Source of the DNA: Symsagittifera roscoffensis
Taxonomy: Eukaryota > Xenacoelomorpha > Acoela > Convolutidae
Assembly (NCBI RefSeq): GCF_963678635.1
Contig: NC_087067.1
Location: forward strand, 48,713,618 to 48,777,617
DNA: 64,000 nt
Reading direction: 5' to 3'
Below are positions 32,090 to 43,152 of the stretch, in pieces. Within the stretch, counting starts at the first letter, position 1, and each line of letters opens with the position of its first letter. The notes under the pieces are model-generated. The model was not told the origin of the DNA and did not search any database. It saw nothing but the letters and a program-made list of their open reading frames with translations. Position numbers and translations under genes: made by a program.

Positions 32090-32284
32090 ATGTACCTTCG
32101 ATATTACATTGATGAAAACGGAAAACGGGTGTATACTGTGGCTAATAAGACGGAAGAAGGGTCAGGCACGAGCAATGCACACCCCGCCAACTTTACCCCC
32201 CACGACGCTTACTCGAAACATAGAATGACCCTGAAAAGAAGATACAATCTTTTGCCCACCCAGCACACACCCCCAAAGGCATAA
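32090..32284 (+). CDS. NOP10: H/ACA ribonucleoprotein complex subunit NOP10
   Basis: A single exon of 64 codons plus TAA, exactly the human NOP10 length. It begins [17 protein letters not shown] (human MFLQYYLNEQGDRVYTL), has the hallmark [18 protein letters not shown] (human SAHPARFSPDDKYSRHR), and ends [19 protein letters not shown]10 binds the pseudouridine synthase dyskerin with NHP2 and GAR1 in H/ACA snoRNPs and telomerase RNP, guiding rRNA and snRNA pseudouridylation. The frame is open upstream to 32042, but the family length and the start motif fix the ATG at 32090. Confidence 0.97.
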   Translation: MYLRYYIDENGKRVYTVANKTEEGSGTSNAHPANFTPHDAYSKHRMTLKRRYNLLPTQHTPPKA

Positions 32285-33380
32285 GAGGGACAACTTTTTT
32301 GAGAAAGTGACTCGAGAAACAAAACTGAAAAAAATACGACTCACCAAAAAAGAAGAGAAAAAAAACAGAAACTTTTAACTGAGTGAAATAAAAATAGTTT
32401 GCTTGAACTAGTTTCAAACTTAGTTTTGTGTTTTAGTTTGGGAGATTAAGGATTGTTGGAGATCTATGTGGTTTCTTGCAAAGCTTTCAAGTTAAGTTGA
32501 TGGTTTTAATTTAACTTGAGTTTGAAACTTAATTTTAAGGTGGGTTAGGAGAAGTTGTGAATAATTCAAGCTTGACAAGTTAGTTTTTTTGTGAATTCTT
32601 TGTAAATTAAGGTTTCTGCTTTAAATTCGTAGCAAAAAAAACTATAACAAGATAAACTATTAATCTGATGGGCGTCTGAGTTTTTGCGGTGGAGAATTTT
32701 CAGAAATTTGTTCAAAAATCCGTAAATTTTTTTTTCGGTCTACCGAAATATTTTTCCGAGCTACCAGAAACACTTGAAATTTTTCTGCCCCAACTTTTTT
32801 GCGTCACAGGCTGTTTTGAGACAGTGTGCACGAAATACTCTTTTTGAAAGGTTGGCTAAAAAATACTCTCCACTGCATAACTTGCTCCAAAAGAGCCATC
32901 ATGAATTTTAGGGTTGGTAAGCTGGAAATGGCTGATGTAAAATAGTACCGAAATGGACCCGGGTTTGTACAGCAAATTTTTAAAATATTTTTGACGGAAT
33001 TTCTTCGGCAGGTGAAAAAGTAAACAGTTTATAGACAATTAGCAATTTTAACCAAAAAGATTTTTCAGTTGTGTTTCGCTCGCCGTAATATTTTGTTGCT
33101 AGGTGTCTATCGGCTAAACCCACTCAGCCTTTTATAACACATATCAAGTTGACTAAATAGGAGGCGTGTATAATAAAAAGGATCACTTTTCATTTAATGT
33201 CAAGGTTTCTTTATATTGAAAAAATGTTCAATTTTATTTGTTTTTGGTTTAAAAAAATTAATAACATGCTAATTGGTTGCTTCGTGTTCATAGCTCTACT
33301 GTTAATAGAACAGTTGTTAATCAAGTTTAACCTTAAGCTATATGTTAATAAAACTATATATTTATATACGGGGGACTGAC
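32285..33380. other. NOP10 3' flank, no gene seen
   Basis: A canonical poly(A) signal AATAAA lies at 32387-32392, about 100 nt after the stop. The rest is AT-rich sequence without recognised exons; minus-strand frames of 60-74 codons overlap NOP10 or its UTR as shadows. Confidence 0.5.
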
Positions 33381-33470
33381 CAACATACGAGCTGTTCATT
33401 TCTTAACAAAGAACGGCTGAGGCGGAGACTTAACCCTAATACCACCGCTCCCCTCAATGCCGCTCCATCT
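33380..33470 (-). mobile_element. SINE-like copy related to 2115-2290
   Basis: On the minus strand 'gagcggtggtattagggtta' is followed by 'gtctccgcctc', matching the tRNA-Ser-like head at 2211-2245. 'tacgagctgttca' at 33386-33398 also occurs at 2043-2056, at the edge of the other locus. Confidence 0.45.
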
Positions 33471-33779
33471 TCAAAAAGATCTGTGATGCATTTGTTTCTG
33501 GATACTTTTTATACCACTGCATAACATGCTTCCTGTAGATTGACTTTCGCCTCCCAATTTGAAATCACAGGATAATAATGATGTAATTTTATAACCAATT
33601 TTTTAACTGAATGAATCCAAGACTTAACCAAAAAAAATTCTGCAGAGATTCCGTCGGCTCAATTGCACCTCGTTTCAAAAATCTAAATGTTTTTTTTTAA
33701 AACTATGAAGAACTGCAAATGTCTCATTTTCCAGCAAATTCATCTGCGAAATAAATTATTTGCGAATTGTATTGTCTAT

Positions 33780-34720
33780 CAGCTTAGTCTTATTTATAAC
33801 CTAGTCTCATAGCTTGAATAGCCTAAAAAACTACTTTTTCCTGAATTGATTCAGTCAATAAAATAACTTGAAATGTTTCAAAGTTTCATAGCTCAGTTAA
33901 TTTGCCTGGAAAATTTTTTTGCCAACCGATTCGGACTGTCAAAAAACTTTAAATATTTCATAATTGGAACAGCTTTGCTTAGAAAAATCTAGTTTTTTCG
34001 CGATCCGATTCCGGGTACGAAATAACTTTTCGAAAGCGTCGTAGCTGGAACACAATGATGATTGAAAATATCCGGAGACAACGCATAAAAAATTGGAGTA
34101 TAAAATGCTCGTTCTCAATATGAGTTGATTTTAGACAAAAAACTGATGCGGATCAAAGTTTTGTAGAACTCTCGCAGAATTAATATGGTGAATTTTGTTT
34201 TAAGAAATTCGGGCCTAAAGTTTAACCCCAAAAATAGATGATTTCTGGCTTTTCTAGTCAATCAATTTTGACGCTTCAACTACGGATTCAATAAGTGACA
34301 AAATTGGATCAATACGATCCTCTTATAGAACCCAAAATTAAAGAGAGCATAATAACCAAATAACTCATAAAATGTTTGATAGACCGAAATGTCATTTTTA
34401 CTTGAAAAATATTAACTTTAAATTATAAAATGATTTTTTAAACGTTTTGCCTAATTCTCTAAAGACAATGTTTTTTATAAGAATCACATTTTGATATAGC
34501 TAAGTGAACTAATTTGATCTGAACTAGCCTAAAATACTTCAAAGTTTCAACGCTTGACTGACTTCCAAAAAAAAATTGAACAGCGTTTTGCCATCCGAAT
34601 AACTTGCTTGAACAACGTGCTCGAAACATATCAAAAATTGATAGCTCGCTAAAAACTTCGATTTTTAGCAAACCGATTTTCTCTTTGAAACTTAAATTTT
34701 TTCAAACGAATTTACGATAT
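33780..34720. repeat. ~85-bp degenerate tandem repeats of Helitron family B type
   Basis: Units with 'tttcatagct', 'tttgcttagaaaa', 'cgcgatccgattc' and 'aaataacttgaaa' recur at about 33805, 33885, 33960 and more weakly up to 34680. The same units fill the interior of 7666-8119. Ends could not be placed; a CTAG end like that of family B lies far to the right at about 36648. Confidence 0.5.
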
Positions 34721-35090
34721 TGCTCACAATGAAACTGTTCCAAATTTCATTCCGTGAATAATTTTATCAGAGCATCAACTAATTTTGTGCAATCCGACTG
34801 ATTAATGATCGCGGGATTGCTAAGCAAACTTTTGCTTAAACGCAACGCCAAATGCTCTATGGAGGCCATGTTTGAGCAATTTTGTAGTGGACAATGGCTA
34901 ACAAAAGGCGTCACTGACAATGTTAAAGCAAAATTTTTGAGTTTTTGTATATATTTTTGAAATCCAATACTTGAATAAGTATCAACTCAAGGTCTTTTCT
35001 TTGGTCAAGGTCAAATGTCTAGACAGATTGCGTGAAGTTTTGAGAAGTAATTTCATTTTGAGATTTGAATGACGAACGCCTAAATTTGAA
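34721..35090. other. Spacer without recognised feature
   Basis: AT-rich sequence between two repeat arrays; no gene or RNA recognised. Confidence 0.4.
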
Positions 35091-36240
35091 GTTACCAAAC
35101 TTATAATGGAATGTTGCACGAATATTCTCACGGATAGCAAATTTTGCCTCAAAATATGTCTGCTCAAACCATTTTAGCTTCCAAAATATGACGTTTTTTT
35201 GAAACTTTTAAAATTTTTTACAAAGTATAGATGAAAAAAGATATAACAAAATCTTAAGATTAGCAACTCTATTGTTGGAAGTTGTTAAAAAACGGTCAGG
35301 ATTTGCAAGTTTGGACTCCTAATATGGCTGATAAAATCCTTTTGGCTTTCGTGATATGAAGTTTCTGACAAATTTTCAAAAAGGTTAAAATTTAAAACTA
35401 CACAAAGTATGAAATTAGTGACCCGTTCATAGTATCCTGCCAGGGTTCTTCCAAGGATTGCTAACTTGGCCCCTTCAATTACGAAAGGCTCAGATTTCTT
35501 TAGTGTCCAAGACATGACATTTTTAATGAATTTTTGAAAAGTTTCCTCAAAATTAAGATGAAAAATTTTCACAATATTTGAAATTAGCAACCTATGATGA
35601 GAGGATGTCAGGGTTCTTTCAGGATTTGCAATATTTGCCTCCAAATCTGTCTGGTCAAATCCTATAAGCCTCCGAGATAGGACGTTTTTTTGATATATCT
35701 GAAAAATTTTCACAAAATTTAGATTGAAAAACTCCAGGATTTGCAACAGGTCTGCGATATTATCCTTTTATCTTCCAAGATTCACATTTCTTATGATTTG
35801 TCAAAAAAATTTCAAAATCTTTGGATCAAACTTTTCTAAGTTGCTGTCAGATTTCTTGCCTTCACAAAATTTGAAATTACTCACCTATCATGGGAGGCTG
35901 TCAGGGAACTTTCATGAGTTGTAAAATTTGCCTCCAAATCTGTTATTGGAAGTTACAAATAAAGACTTCTTCTATACGATATATGTTATTTTAAGTTATT
36001 TTTCCATAATTTTTCAAAAAATTATATCTCTCGAATGAACATTTTTTAAAGAATCCTAGATTGCAAGATTTAAAAAAAAGTGACATTCCCAATCCTGAAG
36101 CGGGTTGCTGTCAGAAAACTCTCAGAGGTAGCAAATCTTGCCGTCATTTATGGCTCAAAATCTTTCATCTTCCTAGATATCATTTTTAGTTGAAGAGTTA
36201 GTGTCCAAAATCTCAACATTATAGTGGGTTGCTTTTAGGA
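35091..36240 (+). repeat. Diverged ~165-bp array related to Helitron family A
   Basis: Recurring 'ggctgtcagg-ttcttt', 'gcaaat-ttgcctccaaat-tg' and 'ttccgagatatgacgttttttt' blocks at about 170-bp steps match the array units at 9340-11560 in the same orientation, but with more decay. No hairpin-CTAG end was found. A 153-codon minus-strand frame (35285-35746) is repeat translation, not a gene. The 7.1-kb duplication begins inside this array at 36010. Confidence 0.6.
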
Positions 36241-38019
36241 TATATTTTGTGAACGCAACGCCAATTTCTATATAAAATTTTTGTCCATCGAATCACCATA
36301 TAGAATCATAATAAAATTTTTGCCAATCCTTTTATGATAGGAAAAGTTCAAAAGTTTTATATTTTGAATGATTTGCTGTAAAAAAAAACTTTTGAACCGA
36401 TTCTTTGTTTGAAATAGCTTTGACTTAATTTAAGATAGGTCCCTCAATTTTTTAGGTTTTTAAATCTTCGAAAACATGGTTTTCTTTTGCTTATTTGTTT
36501 TTTTTTGTAATTTTCAGAAGTTTGTGAGACCCATTTTTCATTTTTGCTTTTTCCGGGGACCCAACTATTTTACTTGCAACCCGGTTGAAACTAAAATAAG
36601 TTCTATTGTTTTATGCAAGCCGATTGATAAGTGAAGAAGTGCTTGCTAGCTTATGCTTACTTTGCTTCAATAAATGGAATGTAAATAATTGTTCTTGCTT
36701 TCAAAAAAATGACGGAGAATTTGATCATGGGAAAAAATTGATTTTTGACAAGGTTTTTTGAGCAATTGGAAAGACATTGATAGCATCAAAAACATATTCA
36801 AATTAATGTCAATTTCTTCAGAATTTCGCAAGTTTTTTTTTAAGACTCGCAATATATTTTGTCCTATTAAAACGTCAGCTCAAGTTAAACAGTTCCAAAC
36901 GGAATTGAAGCAAACAGATCGAATTCCATCAAACGTTAATGACACCAAGTAGATATTTTTTTGTACTTTGCATAGCGTACGGGGATAAACTACAATTAAT
37001 AAAGAAAACTTAAAAAAAAATTTCAAAAAGTGTTTTTGATCGAAATTAAACTGCAGATGGAATTTTTGCCATAATACGTGTTTCATGTTCTGTTTCATGT
37101 CGTGTTTCATGTTCTGTTTTGGAAAAGAGTTAGCAGATGGCGTTTTTCTTCAATAGTTTTTTTACTGAACTTTTTTGTTATGTTTTTTTAAATGCAAGGG
37201 TTCATTTTCTTTTTGTATTGAACTAATTTTCTTTATAGGGACAAAATTGATTTCCCCGACTTCCTAGCTTTGTTACTTGGTTAATTGCCTCATCGTTAAA
37301 ACTTTGCTGTTTTTTTTTTCAATTCAGGTTTTAGTTCCTCAAATGCTAACGAGTCTGAATAATGATTGAATTGGAGGTTAATGAGATAGTGTGATTCAAA
37401 AACGTTTCAAAAAAGTTGTCAATCGGGTAATTTTGTGTTTTATAGCATAGAGTTTTGACCAGAGATTTATATAGGAATATTATTAGAATCAATTGAGCAA
37501 CCTCCCCCCATTCTCGCTTGGGGGTGGGATAAAGCTCAATAGGTACTTGAGACATGTTTATAACCACTTGAAAATAGTTCGATTGATATGAAATCATAAA
37601 ACAGATTCCCCAACGAATGTGGAACGCCAAATTTTCAATATCAAAGCTCAAAAATTACAATCAGAGTGAAGAATAATAAAAAAAACTTAGGCATTTAAAG
37701 CGACATTTTTCTGTCCTCAAAGGAGGAAAATGTATTGCTTACAATCTAAAGGCGCTGCGGAGAATAGTGTGTGATTTTCAGAAGGCTAGAGCATAAACCC
37801 TGGTAAGTCGCATACCTCGATGAGGCAATGATCACCCAATCAAAAATTTGCAGAAAAAAATTTCTATAAAATTCGATTTTTTTTCAAAATTAAAATTCTC
37901 GATACTCATATAAAATAAACTTCATACGGTTAATTGATTGCGTGCTACGAACACCTCAACTCATCAACTATCTTTTTGCTTTTTATGATGTCTTTTTGTA
38001 GCGGTTTACCGTTTTTGCT

Positions 38020-38043
38020 TGGGGGGATATAGCTCAGTTGGTA
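38020..38043 (+). pseudogene. tRNA 5'-half relic (duplicated at 45164-45187)
   Basis: 'ggggatatagctcagttggt' is a textbook tRNA acceptor plus D-arm with intact box A. Only 'gattcgac' remains of a T-arm a few bases later and the anticodon arm is missing, so it is a deleted tRNA or SINE relic. Confidence 0.5.
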
Positions 38044-38110
38044 GAATAATGATTCGACAGCACATAGCAAAAGTTACCAAAGAAAATTAATTTTTCCAGC
38101 TTGTAAATGT

Positions 38111-38142
38111 TTGCTCGAAACCCTTCGAGTGGTTTCGAGCAA
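38111..38142. ncRNA. Perfect 12-bp hairpin (duplicated at 45255-45286)
   Basis: TTGCTCGAAACC pairs perfectly with GGTTTCGAGCAA around an 8-nt loop (cttcgagt). No known RNA family was recognised and expression is unknown. Confidence 0.3.
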
Positions 38143-39740
38143 TCACAAGTACCAAGTACCATTTTGATGTATCTTTTATGGCTGCTCTGTTTGTTTCATG
38201 TCTGAAAATTTTTTGCAGGTTGCAGATTAATTGTATTTTTCCTTTTGAAATGATAATTTCCGTGGTAACGTGAGCTGTAAAAATGCATTTTACTGTCATT
38301 CTGGTGCAGATTATTACTAGAAAAAAAAATTATTACTGCCTTTGGTGATTATCTGGTAGTGATTATCTGCAGCTCTTTGAGTTTGAAATCCTTCTTTTTC
38401 AATTTTACGATGTAATTCACCTGAGCTCATCCATGTTTTCGGGACAGACTCAAAAAGACGCAGTGTCCTTTAACCGATAATATTAGTTTCAAATTTAAAG
38501 AACCAATAAGATGAAGTTATTAACTTGGAGAATAACTATTTTGAAGGCTGCAGTTATCATACGTTTACAAAGATACTTGAGTTAGTTTGTGCAAAAAAAA
38601 TTAATTTTTGAATAATCGTATTCGTAGGGTTTTGATACTTAGCACTACCTTGATGACATTTAGTTTTATACTCTGTTGGTTTCGTTTTGATTTGTATGTG
38701 CGTAGGCCTGATTATCATATTGAAAGACATATTTCCTGTTATCCACCTTGAACCAACATCACAGCATAGTAAATTTCCTTGCTATGACGACCCACTATGA
38801 CGACCCTTTTAACACAGTCTGGGAATATTCGGGGAATGAAAAACAGACTGATACTGAGGTCTTTTGGGACATAGTGAAAAGGATGTTTATAGATTTTGGG
38901 GTAAATTAACAGTGACGTTTACTTTCAAATGGGATTTGACTGGCAGGTGGAAAATGCGTTAAAAGGGGAATGGCAGAGAGAGTTGATGGATCTTTTACAA
39001 AATAACAACAGCAGATGGGTTGTGTGTGGCATCTTACTTAGGCTATTTTGACTGTTCAGTCTGTCGAAAGAAGTAAGGCGTATCTGTGTCGGCTGTTTTT
39101 CTCCTACAGAGTTTTAAAAATTCCTTTTATCAAAGATGACAAGCTATCCTATTATGTTAAAGACGAGATATTTTTTATTTAAAATGACAAATGATCAAAA
39201 AAAATATTATAAATCAAATTGTGGCAAACTAATTGGTCTAAAAAATTGTAAGTAGACGCAAACAAAAATGCCCTGGAAAGTGTGACGCTCTGATTGCTAC
39301 GACTGCCTGATTATAGCGAATAAATTTCAATGTCGTTGAAAAACTTTAGTTGGACAAGTTGACTAAAAGCTCAAAAAAAGGCGAGTAAATCACAAAAGTA
39401 ATAATTGAGGTTTCTTCGATTCGCCCAGGATCTATGAAAGGCTGTCTAAGATCTGTCTAAGCATAATCCGTTTCTCTTATTTCGCCACATTGCAGACTGA
39501 GGTATTTGTTGAGCTACTCAAGGCCGTTTTTTTTTGCTTCCCCCTGCCTGCAGTTTTAACTAGTAAAGTTACTGTTCACATTGATCGATCGTTATGAAAA
39601 TTGACATGCGGACTGCTAAACATATTTGATCATCATAATTAATTTTGTAAAACCACTCGTTACACCATAAAATTGATGGTCGTGTCAGGTGGGGAGAAAA
39701 GGAAAAAGAACCAAATTTCAAAAAGTTTCAATATCTATCA

Positions 39741-39985
39741 TAAACTATTTTAATGGTATATCTGTTATGTACAATCTATGTACACATAATTAAGAATTAA
39801 AAGAATAAGAATCCAATTGGGCGAATAAAATGTCTCTTATCGAAATTTAACGAACAGTGAAATGATCGATCGTAGATTGATTCACAGCATCGTTGCAGGT
39901 ATGTAATCAATAACAAAGGTCTTAAGATTGAAAAAAGTTAACAAATCACAACATTCACCAAAAAATACAATCAATTAAAACTTAA
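39741..39985 (-). repeat. Ty3/Gypsy LTR-like end (3' side, copy 1; copy 2 at 46885-47129)
   Basis: Shared landmarks with 60254-60505: 'taaactatttt', 'tatatctgtt', 'gaaatgat-ga-cgta', 'cgattca-agca' and 'taagattga'. It is diverged (roughly 70-75% by eye), so the element is old. The outer limit could not be fixed. Confidence 0.55.
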
Positions 39986-42900
39986 TTCTAGATACACCCA
40001 TTTCCCCTTCAAACTAGAGTGAACAAAACTTACAAACTGCACAAACAAAATGAAATGAATGAATTGAACGAAATTATGTATCTACAGTTTTGGATTGATA
40101 TATACAAATTTGTACAAATGGGGTAATTTTACAGAAATTACTTAACCTACACTAATAATACAAAACAAAATTACACTGCCCAATGTAAACCTGAATGTAC
40201 ACAGAAAAAAAAAGATGGGACAATGTAAAAGGAACATTGAATCTTAAAATGGTCACGACGTTGATGATTAAAATAATAGTTTAATTAAGCTCCTTGAGTT
40301 TCAGCTGAATGTTGCCTCTAATTCATCTAGGGAGTGTCTCAAGTCCTGGTTAGTTGTAGAGGAGATTTTGTTCGTAGTGCCCTGGTCTTTTTCGCTGCTA
40401 TATCGTCCGGGTTCTTCCCATTGATGGAAATCTACGCAGCTGAAGTCAGGAAAACATAATGAAAAGCCCCCGATAGAGTTGAGTTGTTGGAGGACCAGGT
40501 AAGTGTCGTTTCAGCAATAAGAGTCCGTTTCTATTGAGATTTGAACAAGAATGAACTTAAAAATCAATTCATAAACGTTTGGTATTTCGTAAATTCCAAA
40601 TTTTTGGTAATTGGTAAATTCCAAATATTTTTTCGACTCAGGGCTATTAAGTCAGTTTGAGTAACTCGTACGAGATATCAAGAAGTTTGGATTTGACACT
40701 ATATACGAATCTTTTTACAAATCGGTTTGATTTATGATCTCTTACTGTACAGTAAATAATTTCGATATTGATAATTGTTTAAGAAAGAAATGACTGAATT
40801 TGAGGAGTATTTCGTAGCCACTTTTGCCGAAGGAAACTTGGCAAAGCGATCGATGCATAATAGAATTTATTTCCTCGAGAAACCTCCACCGAAAAACGTC
40901 CAGCGAAATCTAGGTTTACCTCTTCATTGGCAAATGACAAGTCCGGAAGTTTGCTAGTATGCTCCGATCCGAACAAACCCTTAAGGTTCTTGCTGGCTTA
41001 CAGCACTGCAAGCAAGACTTGCCATGACTGTAGATCTCTCTATTAATATGCAGCCACCAAAGTTTTTCCGCCAAGAATTTCATGCCAGGTCTGGATGGGA
41101 TTCAGGAAGCAGTGAGCTGAGAGAACCTCGGACTGCTGCTGGAACCACCAATTTGTTATCCAAGAATATGAGCGCGTCTCTAATGTAAAATTCCTTCTCG
41201 TAAATTTTCATATACGATCGATGAACTCCCAATAGTTGGCCATTTTTAAGTTTCGTTATCAAATGCCCATAAAACTTGATCTTCCTTGGTCATGATTTAG
41301 AGATAATGTTAAATTTGATTGGTAACATTTAAATAGAGCAGCATGATCGCTATTCGGAGACTCGTCTTTCAAATTTGAGGGATATAATATGTTCTTCCGG
41401 AACAATTACAAGGGGTTCTGAAGTTGTGGGGTTGGATTTCTCATGGTCCTTGTTTGTTTCGAATCAAAACTCTTATTAGACATTATAAAAAGTGAAAGTG
41501 CCTTGTCCGTAAATGATATGCTTTTGAAGTTGAATTTTGAATTATCTATTGGTAAACAATTGAATGAACAGTTTTTTGGTCTGATATAAGATAAAATTAT
41601 AAAAAAATATATAAGATTAAATTTTGATTAACTGAGCAAAAAAATGATAGCGGCAATAATTTTGAGTTTAGAAGAAGCTGAAGAGCAATTTGAGAATTGC
41701 GACCAATCACATCACTTGAGTTAATCGTTTCCGATGGAAAATTGTTAAATACAATTGTACTTACTACGACCGCAGGTCGATTATCAATTACTTTTTTTAC
41801 AGGAGTAAAAAATGGACGAAATCTATAGAATATATTGAGTTTTGTTTATAGAAGCTGAGACGAATGCTCCGATGTAGTGGGAAGGAAGTAAGGCTTTGCC
41901 CGAAGGTAGTCATGACAAAAGATATGTGAATTCTATATTTTTACCCGGAAGATGAAAAGTTTGAAATTAAACTGTAAAAGTCTGTTTACCCATTGGAAAT
42001 GTTCTTCGTTATTGGGAGATTTTTTCTTGTATCTATTTTTCCGACCAAAGGTTTTACTCACGCGTCTGAGATCTTAAATTCAAGCCATTCTTTTTCCTTC
42101 TGGAAGAATGCACAATTTCCCCATTTGACTGCCATACTGTTTTTGTCCAGCGTTTCAAGTATTCTGTAAACAATAGCTTCATTTTCTTCTACTGTTCCCT
42201 TGGAAGTCACTAGTATGTCATCTATGTAACAATTTGTGAATAGGATTCCTTTTGAAGTTAGTTAATGAATCTTTGCAACTCATTTGGCATGTCGCCATGT
42301 CCATAAAATCCTGTTAAAAATTGATATGTTCCAGTGATGTTTCTTCCATCTATGCTAAACTTGCACTGTTTTCTAGTCTTTTTACATAACTTTAACTGAC
42401 TGTAATTTATCTTCAGTTCGAGGTTATTAAACCAGGCCGGCACATCGGTCCGTTCTGACAATTTTAACGCTACCCTATCAATCAATTCGTGATTGGCCAT
42501 CGATCACTTCGTGATTTCTATTTATTTTTCAAAATCTGGTCATTCAGTAGTTTTGAACATAAGGCAAGTTTAATTGAGCCCTCTTTTTTCTAGTTATCAC
42601 AAACGAGCTTATGAAGCAATCTTCATCGCAATTATCAAGTCTATCTTTATGGCCCTCTGTTTCTTCTTTTTTACTTCTATTCCCAGTTTTGGAAGGTTGT
42701 CGTTGCCCAAGATGTTTCTTTCGTGTCCTCCCATGATTAAAAAAAGGAGTTTGTCCACTGGACACTGGATTGAGTTCTGAAAAGAACTTCTCCCAAGATA
42801 TCGATTGTGTTCTATGTAAAACCGAGTTATAACTGTTTAATTCGCTTTTCCACTATGTGAATCTTACGTTTAGGTACCTTAGTTTCAGCTCGTGTAACAC

Positions 42901-43128
42901 GTTTTCCTTTAAAACACTCAGTGTACCAACCGAATCTACAGGTGTGTTAATATTTACAATCATTTTCCAACCGAGTCCTTTGTTCAATAACTTCTTGGTT
43001 TCCAGCCCGTTTTGATCATAAACTGTCCTCACAGTCAATACTGAATAATTGTGCGTCTAATCTCCGTAAATCAAAATATGAAGTCGAATGTTTGAATTAA
43101 ACGAGAGAATTCATCGGCAAAAACTTAT
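39741..43128 (-). mobile_element. Ty3/Gypsy fossil, duplicated 3' part (copy 1)
   Basis: Minus-strand LTR retrotransposon, family Ty3/Gypsy (Metaviridae-like). Parts, read leftward: a pol start region near 42.5-43.0 kb, reverse transcriptase near 42.0-42.5 kb (YIDDILV-type active-site motif), the integrase zinc-binding and core region near 40.7-41.3 kb, and an LTR-like end at 39741-39985. It is broken, with on the order of ten or more interruptions. It stops where the duplication stops. The intact arrangement with the 5' part is in copy 2. Confidence 0.8.
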
Positions 43129-43152
43129 TCCCATGATCGAATTCCATATAAC
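43129..43152. other. 24-bp filler at duplication junction
   Basis: These bases separate the LTR-derived end of copy 1 from the start of copy 2 and occur in neither copy. A 'ttccata' shared with the left edge of copy 1 (36002-36008) suggests microhomology or templated filler. Confidence 0.6.

Larger units (their letters stand above)
36241..39740. other. Non-coding part of duplication copy 1
   Basis: No gene recognised. It contains a tRNA 5'-half-like sequence (38020-38043), a perfect hairpin (38111-38142), an ~11-12-bp 'tttcatgttctg' repeat (about 37080-37120) and a CTAG end resembling Helitron family B ('gtgcttgctag', 36642-36652). The 101-codon minus-strand frame at 37346-37651 has no domain. 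Confidence 0.5.
36010..43128. repeat. Tandem segmental duplication, copy 1 (7119 bp)
   Basis: Nearly identical to 43153-50272 at an offset of 7143-7144 bp; by eye about four or five single-base differences and one homopolymer length change. It contains the tail of the 165-bp array, about 3.5 kb without genes, and the 3' part of a Ty3/Gypsy fossil, and it ends with the first ~66 bp of a BEL LTR. A 24-bp filler (43129-43152) joins it to copy 2. Confidence 0.95.

Noticed and set aside
35285-35746. 153-codon minus-strand open frame
   Set aside because: It is a translation across the diverged 165-bp array; the amino acid pattern repeats with the DNA unit and no domain is present.
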